Shown one piece after another: positions 9,768-20,436 of a stretch of 26,397 bases of DNA. Positions within the stretch are counted from its first letter, which is position 1; each line of letters starts with the position of its first letter. The notes below the pieces were generated by a model. It saw only the letters and a program-made list of their open reading frames with translations, did no database searches and was not told the origin of the DNA. The translations under genes and the position numbers were made by a program. The stretch is from Funneliformis mosseae (Eukaryota; Glomeromycota; Glomeromycetes; Glomerales; Glomeraceae). The stretch covers positions 1 through 26,397 of the forward strand of contig CAJVPP010000781.1 of assembly GCA_910592005.1 (NCBI GenBank), written 5' to 3'.

Positions 9768-10217
9768 TTATTTAACTTCTTTTAATCTACTTATTTTCTG
9801 ATTAGAATGATTAATAATACAAAAAATATTTTGAATCATATTTATATTCTCTTCCAAATATAAAAACAAATAATATAATGTCTCAAGTGACCTTTTCCCA
9901 TATATTTCTCCCTTAAGATCATATATATTATTATATAATATAGTAAGAACAGGGTAGCAATTTACATTGAGATCTTCCTGTATATCTATTAATTCTCTTA
10001 CTAAATCAAATAACAGTCTAAATGAATCTTTAAGTATTTTTCCTTTTTTGTTTTAATTTAATGCTATTTAATTTCTACTCTCAATAGGTTCCTTTCTCAA
10101 ATTTGAAAACATACCAGGTTTTTTCTGAATAGTTATTATATCTTTCTTCTTATATAAAAGCTCATTATATAATTGAGCATTGACTTAATCAGAATTATTA
10201 TTAATATTGCTTGTCAT
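9768..10217 (-). pseudogene. Unknown lineage-specific protein, nonsense-decayed
   Basis: From an ATG at 10217 a single frame of 150 codons runs to TAA at 9768-9770. It is interrupted by only three TAA codons, all in the first half. The second half is a clean stretch of about 84 residues including SFRLLFDLVRELIDIQEDL and SLETLYYLFLYLEENINM, amphipathic and probably helical. I do not recognise the family. It converges with the Myb/SANT-like pseudogene, with about 105 bases between their stops. Preservation of frame over 450 bases in such AT-rich DNA argues it was a real gene. Confidence 0.45.
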
Positions 10218-10233
10218 GATTGTATTTACCTTT

Positions 10234-10459
10234 GGTTAGCATATATTTAATTTAGAGTCCAGAATAGTGCTCATCAATCCAGAGTAATGATCGCTAGTTC
10301 AGAAGAATTTGCTGAGTCATGCATAGCGTCTTGTGAAGCACCTTAATAGTTCAGCTAATGCATGTACTCATATATGATAAAAATAGGCTGGATTACATAA
10401 TAGGTTTATGTAACATATTAAATTTTACATATAAAGAAAAAAATATATATATGCTAACC
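10234..10459. mobile_element. Candidate MITE with GGTTAGCATATAT termini
   Basis: GGTTAGCATATAT at 10234-10246 and its inverse complement ATATATGCTAACC at 10447-10459 bound a 226-bp non-coding unit. The flanks TTACCTTT and ATACCTCT are similar but not identical, so an 8-bp target duplication is possible but unproven. The terminal match is short and partly AT-simple. Confidence 0.35.
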
Positions 10460-10864
10460 AATACCTCTATTTTACCTTAAACAAATGTGAGAAAATGTGA
10501 AAGGAAGTCTATATGCAATATAGTACCTATCCTATAAGTTAATAGTAATGACAAAGCATATGTTATGAAAGGCTAAGAATTTTGTAATTTTGAGATCAAC
10601 AAGAACTAACTACCTTTGTATTACTCCAGTAAATCTATATGTGAAAAGGTATAAGGATTCCGTTTACATGTGCTTTTATGGTTTCTTAGGAGAATGATAA
10701 CAATACTAATTACACCTATACCTCCTTAACTTCAGCTTGATGCTCTTTTTTCTAGCATGATATAAAGCATGAAGGAGTATGTGAAAGTTCAGCTAACATT
10801 TCCATGAAAAATTGAGGTATGTATATGCTAAAAGTTATATATATATAGAAGTGAAGTTCTCATT
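10460..10864. other. Spacer, nothing recognised
   Basis: Composition is slightly less AT-biased than in the mobile regions but no frame stays open long enough to support a gene. A TATATATATA box-like run at about 10839-10849 lies about 20 bases before the ATG of the next reading frame. Confidence 0.4.
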
Positions 10865-11182
10865 ATGAGTTCTTTTATTTAGGAAAACAAAATATCTATC
10901 AGCATAGATAATGATATAATCAGTTTTAACTTCCGTTATCATAATGTGAAAAATAAAAATATACTTTTTGTGATTGAAATTTCTAAGGATAAAAAAGTCT
11001 CAGATCTTGAAGAAGAAGTAAGAAAGAAGCTGAGGTTAATCAATCGTAACAACTTTTTCTGTCAAATTTATCCTGAAGAAAAGCCTATATGAACAGAAGA
11101 TAGGATTTTCTCCTATTTTAATGGGACACATGATGATGAATACCGTATCCACATCTGAATTCTTTCCCTTAATGAAAATTAA
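10865..11182 (+). pseudogene. Crinkler-type ubiquitin-like N-terminus (tentative)
   Basis: One frame of 106 codons from ATG 10865 to TAA 11180 is interrupted by stops at 10880 (TAG), 11090 (TGA) and 11156 (TGA). The pieces read ILFVIEISKDKKVSDLEEEV, then RIFSYFNGTHDDEYRIHI. A beta-hairpin-like start, a helix of the VSDLEEEVRKKL type, and a YF-x(n)-HI ending are the layout of the ubiquitin-like header of Crinkler effectors. The similarity is structural and weak; the alternative is an unrelated small protein. It lies about 350 bases upstream of the SAM/nuclease-like gene on the same strand. Confidence 0.35.
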
Positions 11183-11532
11183 GGATATTTTATCTATATT
11201 TATGTAATAGCGATATATTTGCAAATTTATTTTTTATGTATTAGTTGCTCTGTCAATGTTTTTTTTATTTCTTAAATAAAGCATATATTACGTTCTTGTA
11301 AAATCTTGAAAAATATCACATGTAATATAATCGCCTAACAATCCTGTACTATAATTTAATTGCATATATATTAGATAAATACATTATGAATCGATACAAA
11401 AAAAATCTATCATTTCTATCTGAGTGCTTTACTTCAGAAACCAAAATACTTTATATTCATAAATCAGTTTTACCTATAATTACAGTTGAATGCATATTTT
11501 TTCACAAGTACAAACCTATATATATAAAAACC
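11183..11532. other. Spacer between the two effector-like frames
   Basis: No coding signal. It probably contains the 3' flank of the preceding frame and the promoter of the next; a TATATATAAAA run at about 11519-11529 is close upstream of the ATG at 11533. Confidence 0.4.
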
Positions 11533-12698
11533 ATGTCTTCATAAGCTTTTTCACCTGCTTCACCCGTCTCAATAACAGAAGAAGTTTCTTTTCAAACAAT
11601 ATCAGATGTGGTTAAAGATTTTAATATAGAGAAGCTTATCGATTTTTTGAGAGGAAAGACCTAAAGCTCAAGGAATTTCACTTTAAAATTTTACATAAGA
11701 AAGAAATCACCGGTCTAGTCTTTCTTAAATTAACTAAAGAGGACTTTCACAGTATTGGTTTTGCGTTAGGTTCAGCAACAGTTTTCACAGAATTCATTAA
11801 AGGTCTTAGCCAGAAGTTACAAAACTATTTTTTGCTTAAAACTTTCGATGACTTAAAGAAAATGTTACATAAAAATAAGGTGAACGGGAAAGATATAACA
11901 AACATCAAGCAGTTTACTTCCAGTAGATAATTAATTAATTTTCAAATCGACTAGATAGCTATATTAACTTTATTTTTCTCTATAGTCTTCAAGGAGATTA
12001 GTGATGATGATAAAGCATTCAAATACTGTATGAAGGATATTATCTTAAAACTTTTGAACGTGAAGACCATGACTGATGCTAACGAGGCAATGTGCTGTGA
12101 ATTTATTTCAGCTATATTATATGTGTCATTTGCTATCTCCAAAAAACTCACCTCTCAAAATATATTTATAGTTTTACAAAAAGATATTTCTGATGAAGAT
12201 GCGACAGGCTGAGTAGATTACGCAATCAAAAATCTAGAAGATCTTCTTTGCATCACCGAAAGGAAATCACGTAATATTAAGATTAGATATGCCCAGGTAG
12301 GACTGTTTGTCTTCTTAGTCTACTGGCTTTGGAATAAGAAGACTAAAGAGTGATGTATTATATTTTTTAGAATCTGAAAATGCATTCCAAACAAATAAGA
12401 AAAAACGAACAGCAGATCAAGCATTTAATGAAGATTATTTGGCTATCTTTATGGCATTGTGACTATGGGTACGGAGTGGCATTTTATAATATATACTCCA
12501 GACGGTATTTCCTGTACAAGCGGTAGTGAATACCAAATTAATCTTACGAAGACTGCAATCAAAGAAAATCCTGATTTATTTCGAAGCAATGTGAAAAGGG
12601 TAATAGGTATAATTGTTAGGCTACTGAAAGATAGGGTTAGTGTTGATAGTTCCCCAACTAGTAAGAGGACTAGAATCGAAAAATTAATCAACAAATAA
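11533..12698 (+). pseudogene. SAM-like plus PD-(D/E)XK nuclease-like protein, broken
   Basis: From ATG 11533 the frame reads SFQTISDVVKDFNIEKLIDF, then after a one-base shift near 11658 continues ILHKKEITGLVFLKLTKEDF and IGFALGSATVFTEFIKGL, a SAM-like fold. A GT-AG intron (about 11923-11985) leads to DDDKAFKYCMKDIILKLLNV. The region 12216-12266 has VDYAI and CITERK: an Asp at 12216, then Glu-Arg-Lys 14 codons on, as in PD-(D/E)XK nucleases. A second intron (about 12297-12370) and another shift near 12445 precede TEWHFIIYTPDG and the C-terminus at 12698. Breaks: TAA at codon 4, TGA at 12210 just before the Asp, two single-base shifts and possibly a small deletion after the second intron. Such proteins occur among Crinkler-type effectors, which are thought to cleave nucleic acid; the nuclease assignment is inference from motifs. 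Confidence 0.6.
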
Positions 12699-12853
12699 TA
12701 TGTATCACGGGCTACGTCCCGAACTTTGTATTTATTTTTTGCATATATTAATTAATAAAAATTTCTTGGCAATTTTCAGTGACGGCCTGTCACCCAAAAA
12801 TATGTGATATATTTTATTTGAATGTTTGTATATAGTGTAAAAAGGTCTTCGAA

Positions 12854-13108
12854 ATGGAACCTGAGATTTAGACGAGAACATTGCTAAGATCACTGGACTT
12901 GGATCACCTGAAATGCGTTTTTGCCATATAGACGTTATCTATACTTTATGTAAACCTGGCAAATGAAACAAAAATGGAAATTGAACGATTAGAATTTATG
13001 ATTTACAGATCCTTAGATGAAACGGTAAATTTTTATCACCCTATTGATACTAGCCCATTCAAATTACATATACAGGCTAATCACATATTATCACCATCTT
13101 TGGAATAA
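12854..13108 (+). pseudogene. Unassigned reading frame with two stops
   Basis: ATG 12854 to TAA 13106 keeps one frame with two TAG stops early on. The last 45 codons are clean (METKs region onward: MEIERLEFMIYRSLDETV). Codon choice and amino-acid mix look more gene-like than the spacer, but an overlapping frame (DLDENIAKITGLGSPEM) also looks plausible in the first half, so a frameshifted gene fragment is possible. I do not recognise it. It lies between two convergent effector-like genes. Confidence 0.25.
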
Positions 13109-13267
13109 TGTTTTATTTCCGTTGATCAACTTGTACAAAACACGAATAGGAATTAGCAGTATGTGAATTTTTATTTTGAAAATAAACTATAGTAAAAAAT
13201 TTGCAAAAACTGTATAAAAATCTATTAAAATTAAAATAAAAGCATTGTGTCTTTTGAGAACGTCCAT

Positions 13268-15456
13268 TTAAGATTCCTCCAGTTCTTTTTCCTCCGGTTC
13301 TTTTTCCTTCAGTTCTTTTTTTAAAGTGAATATCACATTAAATTTTTCTTTAACATTATCCAAAATCAAATGAATAGGATTACATAAGATACCTACTAAT
13401 TCCCGCAATAACGATCCCCCATAATTTACCATCATTATCAAATACTGGTGAACCGGAGTCCCCACTTTCGGCTGTAAATAGATTAAAATATGAATAATTT
13501 CAAAGGAAAACAAAATAGAATGCTAATATTAAATCCGTCAACTTACAAAATGTTTGTCGATTAATACCAAAAACTTTGCAATGCAAACCTTTGACTTCTT
13601 TCTTTAGGTTTTTTTTTTTACCTTTTTCTTTTTGACAATAGGAGGATAAAAGGGCATCCATATATCTTGTATTAACCCTTCTCTGAGGAAAGTGGTTCTC
13701 CAACCTTCTTAACATTTACAAAATCATCATTATTATTTACAGAGGTCTTGATACTACGAATTTGGATATGTTGTTTAAACGGCACGTTTGGTAATTTTGG
13801 AATTTCTCGATCCTTCACAGTTTCACAAAAAGCATAATCAAGATAATGACAAAGCCGAATCAGCTCCAATAAAATTGTACCTTGTGACCTTAGCACATAC
13901 GCTTGCGTTAACCTTATCATTAAAACTGTCAATCAGAAAATAATAATAGAAGTAAAAAAATCACAACATATCAAACCTCATCGAGTGTTCCCGGTTGAAC
14001 CACTTTTTCATCCTCCTTTCCCACGCCATGCTTTGCAGTTAATATAAATGTTTTATTGGATACTGCAGTATTTTGAAATAAAGGACCAAGTGTAATTGCA
14101 TTTAATGTTCATCTTGTTTACCGATGCTTATGCCAGGTATAAGGTCTTTGTGATATGAACGATGGTATAATTCAAGAGCTTCATAGGAAATCAACACAGG
14201 AAAGCTCTCAAATTCAGCTGGTAAGTGGACAAGTGTCCCTTCTGATTGATCCACGAAGGCAACAAGAACTTCCTTATCATCTACTAATCCTTCAATTACA
14301 CAAGAAAATGGAATTTTCTTATCATATCTCTTCAGAAACTCATTTTTAGCCTTATTAAGCAATTTAAATCGAATAGAGTCTCTGACTGGGAGAATATCAC
14401 GTTCACCAAGCTTCTCTGGATCCATATTTATCTTTTTTTTTTTTTCCGCTTCCTCTTTTTCTTTTTTTTCTCTGTCTATCATAATATGTTAGAAGATAAT
14501 TCTTATTCGTTAATATTCTAACGTACTAACCTGTCGGATTTATTTTGTTTTTAACGTGTTGTTTTCTTAATTCAGTAATGCTTCCTTTATTCACATCCTT
14601 ATCTATGATGAAAAACCAATCATAGGCATTTCCAGAAGCCCGTTTAATGTTTTTAAAACGATCATTCGATTTGAGAATATACAGTTCGAGCTCAGTTAAA
14701 CTATCAAATGACATTAACATTTCCTTATTGTTGGCAAAAGTAAAAATGACCGAGAGTTTCCTAATATTGTAAATATTTTTAATCTGATCCAAAAAAATTA
14801 TGTTAAGCCAAATCTAGAAAGAACTTGTTATAACGTTTTATAATAAGAGTGGTAATAATACAAACCTTGCATTTGTGTGTAAATTCTACATCTTTGTAGG
14901 TTCTATTGTAAAACAATATATTTCCTTGTTTGATATATTGTTCGTCATAAAGCTGTTGTAGAGATATGTTTGTGTAATCTTTAAAAGCTACAGCTACAGA
15001 AATAAATGATTTTTATCGAGCTTTATAATATATCTCGCTTGAATTACAACTATATGATTAAAAAAAGCGGTCAGCTAGACCTACCTTGACTCAATATCGT
15101 TAGACTATCCAGCATTCGTAAAATGGTTAAATATGGAACGTAGACAATGACATGAATAAACTCTTTAGGAGGTTGCTCCGTCCAGTAATCACCAATAATT
15201 CCTTCGAGCTTTTTTAAATTTATGCTATCTGAGGTAAAGCTCGAAAATTCTTTTTCATCACTATAGTCAACACATACTTGCCAAAGCGTTAACTGATCGG
15301 CCTCAATATCGTTGAAAATATCCTCCCCTGCCCTTTTAATTTTCTCTTTAATATTTTTTTAAATTTTTCGACAGAATTTTCTGTGTTGGTAATAATAGTA
15401 AATTCATAATTTTCTTCACCTTGAACGTGAAGACAGTTAAGAGAAATGTCAACCAT
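13268..15456 (-). pseudogene. Crinkler-type N-terminus fused to a trypsin-like serine protease, frameshifted
   Basis: Exon 1 (15085-15456) begins MVDISLNCLHVQGEENYEF and, after a shift in a 7-base T run at 15354-15360, gives LTLWQVCVDYSDEKEF and FIHVIVYVP, the ubiquitin-like Crinkler header. Exons 14866-14993 and 14531-14783, and one from 14475, carry a middle region and a Lys/Glu-rich linker. The protease part has FILTAKHG (His, 14028-14030), GADSAL (Asp, 13859-13861), a VGRTT strand, and GDSGSPVF (Ser, 13455-13457), the order of chymotrypsin-family catalytic residues. The last intron (13472-13546) has a GTAAGT donor. The tail is KE/EE-rich and stops at 13268. About six one-base shifts break it (near 15357, 14100, 13925, 13838, 13698, 13377), but I see no nonsense substitution. 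Header plus protease suggests an effector-like protein that would cut other proteins; substrate unknown. Confidence 0.62.
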
Positions 15457-15736
15457 AGCAATTGATTTTTGTGCCTAGACACGAACGAACAAAAAAAAGG
15501 TAACGAATTTGAAAAGGGAATAATAAACGATACGACGGTGATACAGAAAATGATTGGACTGATTCAAATAATCCAAAATTTATTGGTCGATGAACATATT
15601 TCATATTTGTCAACTGTAATATTTCATTCAGTTCCTCTTATTCGGGAATGTGTTCATTTCTCCTCACATGGTGGCGAATTATAAACCTATTCTTTTTTGA
15701 AAGATCTTGAATGAGAACTTGTATAGGAGGATAATA
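15457..15736. promoter_or_regulatory. Divergent promoter region
   Basis: This 280-base gap separates the start of the minus-strand Crinkler-protease gene from the plus-strand frame at 15737, so both promoters should lie here. The open frame at 15469-15684 has no recognisable content and is probably fortuitous. No specific site is evident. Confidence 0.35.
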
Positions 15737-16381
15737 ATGGAGGGATGTTTAAGCACATGAAGGACTAATACTTATCACAATAGAAAGAACAAATTTATCA
15801 ACCGTTATAGCGCAAATTCTATCTCAAAAATTACTAATGAGGAACTCAAAATTCTAATTCTTTTACTAAGACAGAAATTTCGCCAACATTGGATCGAAAA
15901 AATCTTGCCTGAAGTAAATGCGCCAACTGCACTTCAAATCACTGGCAAATACATCTATTACTTTGAAACATCTGTTTCTAACACTTTAGGTGGAAAGTTA
16001 CCTAATGAAAAGATGGGTACATCAGTCGCATCTCAAGCAAGTATACCATTTACAACTTCCTCCAGTGAGACAAGATCATCTAACAGATCCAGACACCCAA
16101 TTTCTATCTTACCTAAAGATCTCAAAGCAAAAACATATCATTGGGTTGGTGCTAAAGCAGTTCCCTTTCCTATCTTTAAGGGATAGCGACAAATGTGGCA
16201 CAGATTTAATCTTAACAGTTTAGCAATCTGTCTCATATGCAATGGAGATCATAAAGAAATTATGTAGAAAAATATAAAGGGTGAATAGGGTTCAAGTGAA
16301 TATTATAGAGAATAAACTTATCATCTCACATGCTGGAATATCCTTCAGTGTGGAATCCCAATAGTAAATGTGAAAGCATAG
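15737..16381 (+). pseudogene. Lineage-specific protein with Cys-rich C-terminus, nonsense-decayed
   Basis: One frame of 215 codons holds from ATG 15737 to TAG 16379 despite stops at 15758 (TGA), 16184 (TAG), 16265 (TAG), 16286 (TAG) and 16313 (TAA). Pieces include LLLRQKFRQHWIEKILPEV, a Ser/Thr-rich middle, TYHWVGAKAVPFP and, after the stop at 16184, LAICLICNGDHKEI and TYHLTCWNILQCGIPIV. The CxxC-x(n)-H block resembles a small zinc-binding knuckle. It looks like a multicopy family of glomeromycete genomes, but I cannot give it a function. TAG at 16286 after KGE is in the position of a probable Trp. Confidence 0.5.
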
Positions 16382-16898
16382 ACGAAAACTTCATCATGTA
16401 AGACTGATCATTTAAAATGTACAGTATGATATCAGAAAATTCTTGCCAAGCCTTTTGACAGGTGGTTTCTTTTTTCTGAACTTTCATCATATATACTGTA
16501 GTATATATTGCGTTGTATACGTCATTAAAATCTTAACCAGTAGATCTTATATTTCTATTGGTTAGAAGTGAGAAGAGTCTTCATGGTTATCATATGACAT
16601 AGCATGTATCACAAGCTATAGTAAAACTTTTGATTTATTTTCACATGTATTTTTTACACATATTCTCCCATAAATAAAAAAAAAGAGAAAATTATTTTTT
16701 TACTAATTGCTTATTTATTATATCATATAAAATGATAAGCAAAGTGTATTTAACGAATATGATTAATTGATAAATCCTGCTTCTATTGATTGATAGTAAG
16801 AAAAATCTTCACAATTATCATATGATATGATATGCTAACTTATTTTCTTACCCGGTTTATCAATTCAACCCTTACCATAGTATCGTAATTATAAATAG
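16382..16898. repeat. Spacer with a diverged direct repeat
   Basis: No gene is supported. TCTTCATGGTTATCATATGA (16579-16598) recurs as TCTTCACAATTATCATATGA (about 16808-16827), each followed by a CATAGCATG/TATGATATGC block. The differences are mainly transitions. A near-palindrome, TATACTGTAGTATA, lies at about 16492-16506. These may be remnants of another small element. Confidence 0.4.
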
Positions 16899-17639
16899 GT
16901 TAACATAGACTTTTTTTACTTTAATGGTATCTCAGAAATCGATCGCATTACTTCTAATGAGTTTGGGTCATAGAGTGGCTCCTCACCTTTTTCTGAACCT
17001 TTCCAGAGAGCTAAATCTTATTTGGCTTGTAAAAGAAAAATTATAAACTTACATGTGATGTTTCAATGTAGTCATATTTTTCACATTAGTTGTTGCAATG
17101 CATCTTTAATCTGTAAAAAATGATATTCAGAATGCTAAAACAATGTTATCAAACAGCTTGAGCAACTCAGTTAGAAAAATATAAATAAAGAAGAAAGATT
17201 GTTAGCTTTTATATATAAAGTGTTAACTGAAGTGATAGAAATTGATAGCAATTCATCAGAAGTAATCTCTCAGAACCAGCCCTCAGTAATTTTACGAAAA
17301 TTATCTCAAAGAGTCAACAAGGCTGATTCTAATGCCATCTATTGCTATTACGAATTTGGTTTAGCACTAACCTTTTGTCTCAATGAATTAATAAGGAAAG
17401 GGTAGAAGAGGACACAATATAAGTTAAATACAGAGGTTTAGGAATATTTACCAGCTGGTATTTCTCTAACCATAATAAAAGATAAAATTAAAAAGGCTAG
17501 AAAAATAGTTAAAATTTTTAGTAATAATCTATTTAAAATTCAATTTGTTTGTTCATTTTCTGTAGACTAGTTCTCAATTTTTAATGAAGACGATATCAAC
17601 TTCATAAAATCAAAATTACCAAAGACTGGGACATCATAA
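16899..17639 (+). pseudogene. Lineage-specific charged protein with eight nonsense codons and no frameshift
   Basis: A single register extends for about 245 codons to TAA 17637. It includes NGISEIDRITSNEFGS, LLAFIYKVLTEVIEIDSNSS, YYEFGLALTFCLNELIRKG, IKDKIKKARKIVKIF and FNEDDINFIKSKLPKTGTS. Seven earlier stops interrupt it (six TAG or TGA, one TAA), but the protein-like composition continues through each. The family is known to me only as an abundant uncharacterised one in Rhizophagus-like genomes; helix content and charge suggest a soluble or coiled-coil protein. No start codon could be fixed. Confidence 0.5.
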
Positions 17640-18134
17640 ATATGCAAAACATCTTTAGTGTTTTATTATGTCTTTTTATGTCTTTTTATGTTTTTTTTAT
17701 GTTTAATTATACGTACAATCCATATGTCATACTTTCCTTCAATAGAAATTCTTAGCATGTGATTTTATAGCTGATATGAGATCATATTAGATAAATTTAT
17801 AGATATGTCATTTAATAGTCATTTTTAGTCTGTATGATCTTTTTTATTCTCATAATTGATAAATAGAAATATAATAGATAAATTTGTAGCGAATGAAGAG
17901 ATAACAAATCTTATTATATGTTAAACTCTTATATTCAAGCACTTAGCTTTTTTTTCAGCTTGAACAGCTTTTACAATAAAAGTACTTTTCATTTTAAATA
18001 GTCTTACCTAGTGTTTTTTAATCAATAAATATATTTTTTATTATACAATTAAAATTAATAAATATTACATTTGCTTTTGTTTTATTGCAGCTATAAATGT
18101 TTTGCATTAGCAGATAGCAGTAAATATTAGAGAA
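17640..18134. other. T-rich spacer with a short tandem repeat
   Basis: TTTTTATGTC-like units repeat three to four times at about 17665-17705. The rest is spacer with no supported gene; AATAAATAT occurs at about 18024 and 18058. Confidence 0.5.
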
Positions 18135-18401
18135 ATGAAAAAACTCTAGTCTTCTTCTGAAGCATTAGTAAAATTATTATTAATAATAATATTAATAATA
18201 TTTGCATTTTGAAAGAAGGATAAGAGAATAGGTGTATTTAGTCTGTTAAAAGTGCCAAAGGTAGAGATAGAAGGTTTGACAATTGATGATATTACCAGTA
18301 TTTTTTTAGAATTTTTAATGACTTTTGGAGATGATAATTCTCCTGAAAAGCACTCAGGTTGTTTTGAAGAGAAAGATGAACTTGTCTCACTTTTTTTCTA
18401 A
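18135..18401 (+). pseudogene. Short acidic reading frame with two stops
   Basis: From ATG 18135 one frame reaches TAA 18399 with two internal stops. The last 60 residues are gene-like: LLKVPKVEIEGLTIDDITSI followed by an acidic stretch ending in FEEKDELVSLFF. Family unknown. It may be a fragment of a larger lineage-specific protein. Confidence 0.3.
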
Positions 18402-19387
18402 TACTCTCATTATATTATTAATTGAAGGATAATTCTAGTAAATTAGATTGTGTTAATAAACAGACACGAAAAATATCTTTCATAGAAATATACCAGGCTT
18501 TAATTAGAATAACGTTAAAAATTCTTCGTATATTTTCTTTCTAACTAAGCTCTTCTTATCTCTGGTATCTTTTTTATATTTTTTTATCGTCTAATAAATT
18601 AATAATAAGCATATTTTGCTATAAGATGTCTCATAGAATCTAAGTAATTGCTATTTATGTAAAAAACTTTATAAGACCTAAGAATTTTTTATGGTAAGTG
18701 TCACCAGTGAAATAATTAGTATTTTCTTGATTATTTATTTTTTCCATAATCTCGTTTCAAAAGAAATACTTCTTTTTATTTGTAGTAGTATAATACTCTA
18801 CATTTCTATTTTTTCATTCGTTAATGAGAATATAAAGTTAGATGTCAGAAAACTCTATAGTTGACTACATAGTGTAAAGATTCTCTAGAACTATTATATA
18901 AAAAATATTGAGTAATGTGTTATGATCATTGCAATGCAAATTAATTAATCAATGTAATGATTTAATTAAATAATAATGGTAGTTTAGCTATCATATCAAT
19001 AAGATTAAGGATAGTAAAATCTGATTGGCCAATCATCTCATGATTTATAAAACTCATTAACTCCTGAAACTCTTCTAGAACTATTAAAAAACTGGCAAGG
19101 ATCTAGGAAGATACATGTGATATAATATATATCATGCTACAAACTGATTTAACTAGGTATTGTGTATATGCATGTAAATATAAAATTAGCTTAGCCTGAG
19201 ATATGATCCTATATAAATCCAGATATACTTATAATCGAATAAAAATGAATCTGATATTTTATTATAATATAGTTGTTATAAACTGTTATAAATCACTATA
19301 AATTGATAAAAAACAGTGAAATTGCTAAAATCACTAAAAACACTATAAAAATTATTATAATCTGTTATAATTCACTAAAACACTATT
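18402..19387. other. AT-rich spacer with a CCAAT palindrome and repeated TATAA units
   Basis: No supported gene. TGATTGGCCAATCA at 19022-19035 is a perfect 14-bp palindrome that places two CCAAT boxes head to head. TCTAGAACTATTA occurs at about 18885 and 19074. From about 19265 to 19380, repeated GTTATAA / CACTAAAA units run up to the ATG at 19388. Confidence 0.4.
19022..19035. promoter_or_regulatory. Palindromic double CCAAT box
   Basis: TGATTGGCCAATCA is identical to its own inverse complement and contains ATTGG and CCAAT, the site of fungal Hap/NF-Y complexes. It lies about 350 bases before the reading frame at 19388. Function is inferred only. Confidence 0.25.
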
Positions 19388-20070
19388 ATGGATTTAGATA
19401 GTAGAGCCCAATATAAGCTAGTTTTGGTAGGCTATAATAATGTAAACTTCAAAGAATATAGAAGAATATTAAAAACATTATATTTTTTAAGTAAACGATA
19501 TGATCATGAAATACCAGAAATGTAATGCTCTTATATTCATAATCCATTTAGAAAAATACTTGAAGAGAACCCAAAAATTCTTTCTAAGAATGAATATATT
19601 ATAATGTATAAAAAGTTATATAAATATGATAAAGTCTATAGTCTTCTATCAAATTACATATATTATAGTATATTCGACTCCTTAGTTTTTATACCTGAAA
19701 ATGGTTGTAGAGTTGATTCATATCAAGATAACTACTTGAAAAGATGTATTTTCAAAATACTATTTCAAATGAATATGCAAGAAGAAATGAAATTCTCAAA
19801 TCTATTGATAGAAGAGAATTTTAGATCTGATAATATAAATAATACATATTATAAGAAGAGGCTAAAATTAATCATCTTTATCTAGAGCTTTTCTTCTCAT
19901 CTATCTTACACTCAGAATAGGATAAATTGGCATCAATATTATATGATTATGATATTCATACAATTCTCTATAAAGCTTATGCGTAGGTTAAAGCAATTAT
20001 AGTAAAAATACTATGCCAAATGCTTCAAATTTTGAGTCAGCTTATATTTTACCTACCAGGCAAGAAATAA
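19388..20070 (+). pseudogene. Unknown lineage-specific protein, decayed
   Basis: ATG 19388 opens MDLDSRAQYKLVLVGYNN and continues as YRRILKTLYFLSKRYDHEIP, one stop, then NPFRKILEENPKILSKNEYI and about 90 clean codons to 19885. A shift by one base at about 19883 allows continuation as ELFFSSILHSE and ASILYDYDIHTILYKAYA, with two more stops, to TAA 20068. The content is Tyr/Lys/Leu-rich and probably helical. I do not recognise a domain. Confidence 0.4.
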
Positions 20071-20436
20071 TTCTACTAACTTTTTATTAATCATCAGAAT
20101 CCAAAAGCAATATAAGCAAAATATTTATCTCATCTTAATATGTAAAACAAAATAACTTACTAGGTTCCTTTGGGATCCTACTATCTACAAAAATTTTATA
20201 TTAAGATTAAGAGATAGGATAAAAATTACAATTGATTAATCAGTTTGACTGATTGATTCAGAGAAATATTTTAACTATAGTATTTATTTCAATTATATTC
20301 ATATATTATTTTTTTTACTGTATAATTTTTTATAGATGATCACCTGTAAAATGTATTATTTGCAAAATAAAAATCTGATTTGCTATTCTAAGTTAGATTC
20401 TTTAATCTATAATGAAGTATTATTTCAGAAAGATCA
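20071..20436. other. Spacer, nothing recognised
   Basis: Stops are frequent in all frames. AATCAGTTTGACTGATT at about 20241-20257 is a 7-bp inverted repeat with a 3-base loop. No gene or element is supported. Confidence 0.4.

Noticed and set aside
11036..11224. Minus-strand open frame opposite the Crinkler-like fragment
   Set aside because: Antisense shadow; the plus-strand frame has better protein-like content and family-like motifs.
12449..12694. Minus-strand open frame opposite the nuclease-like gene
   Set aside because: Antisense shadow of the last exon of the plus-strand gene, with Leu/Thr-rich filler sequence.
15469..15684. 71-residue plus-strand open frame in the divergent promoter
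   Set aside because: No recognisable content; it starts inside the spacer 14 bases from the opposite gene's ATG and has no family resemblance.
15990..16223. 77-residue overlapping frame in the lineage-specific pseudogene
   Set aside because: It overlaps the better-supported frame at 15737-16381, which continues with Cys-rich content past the stop at 16184.
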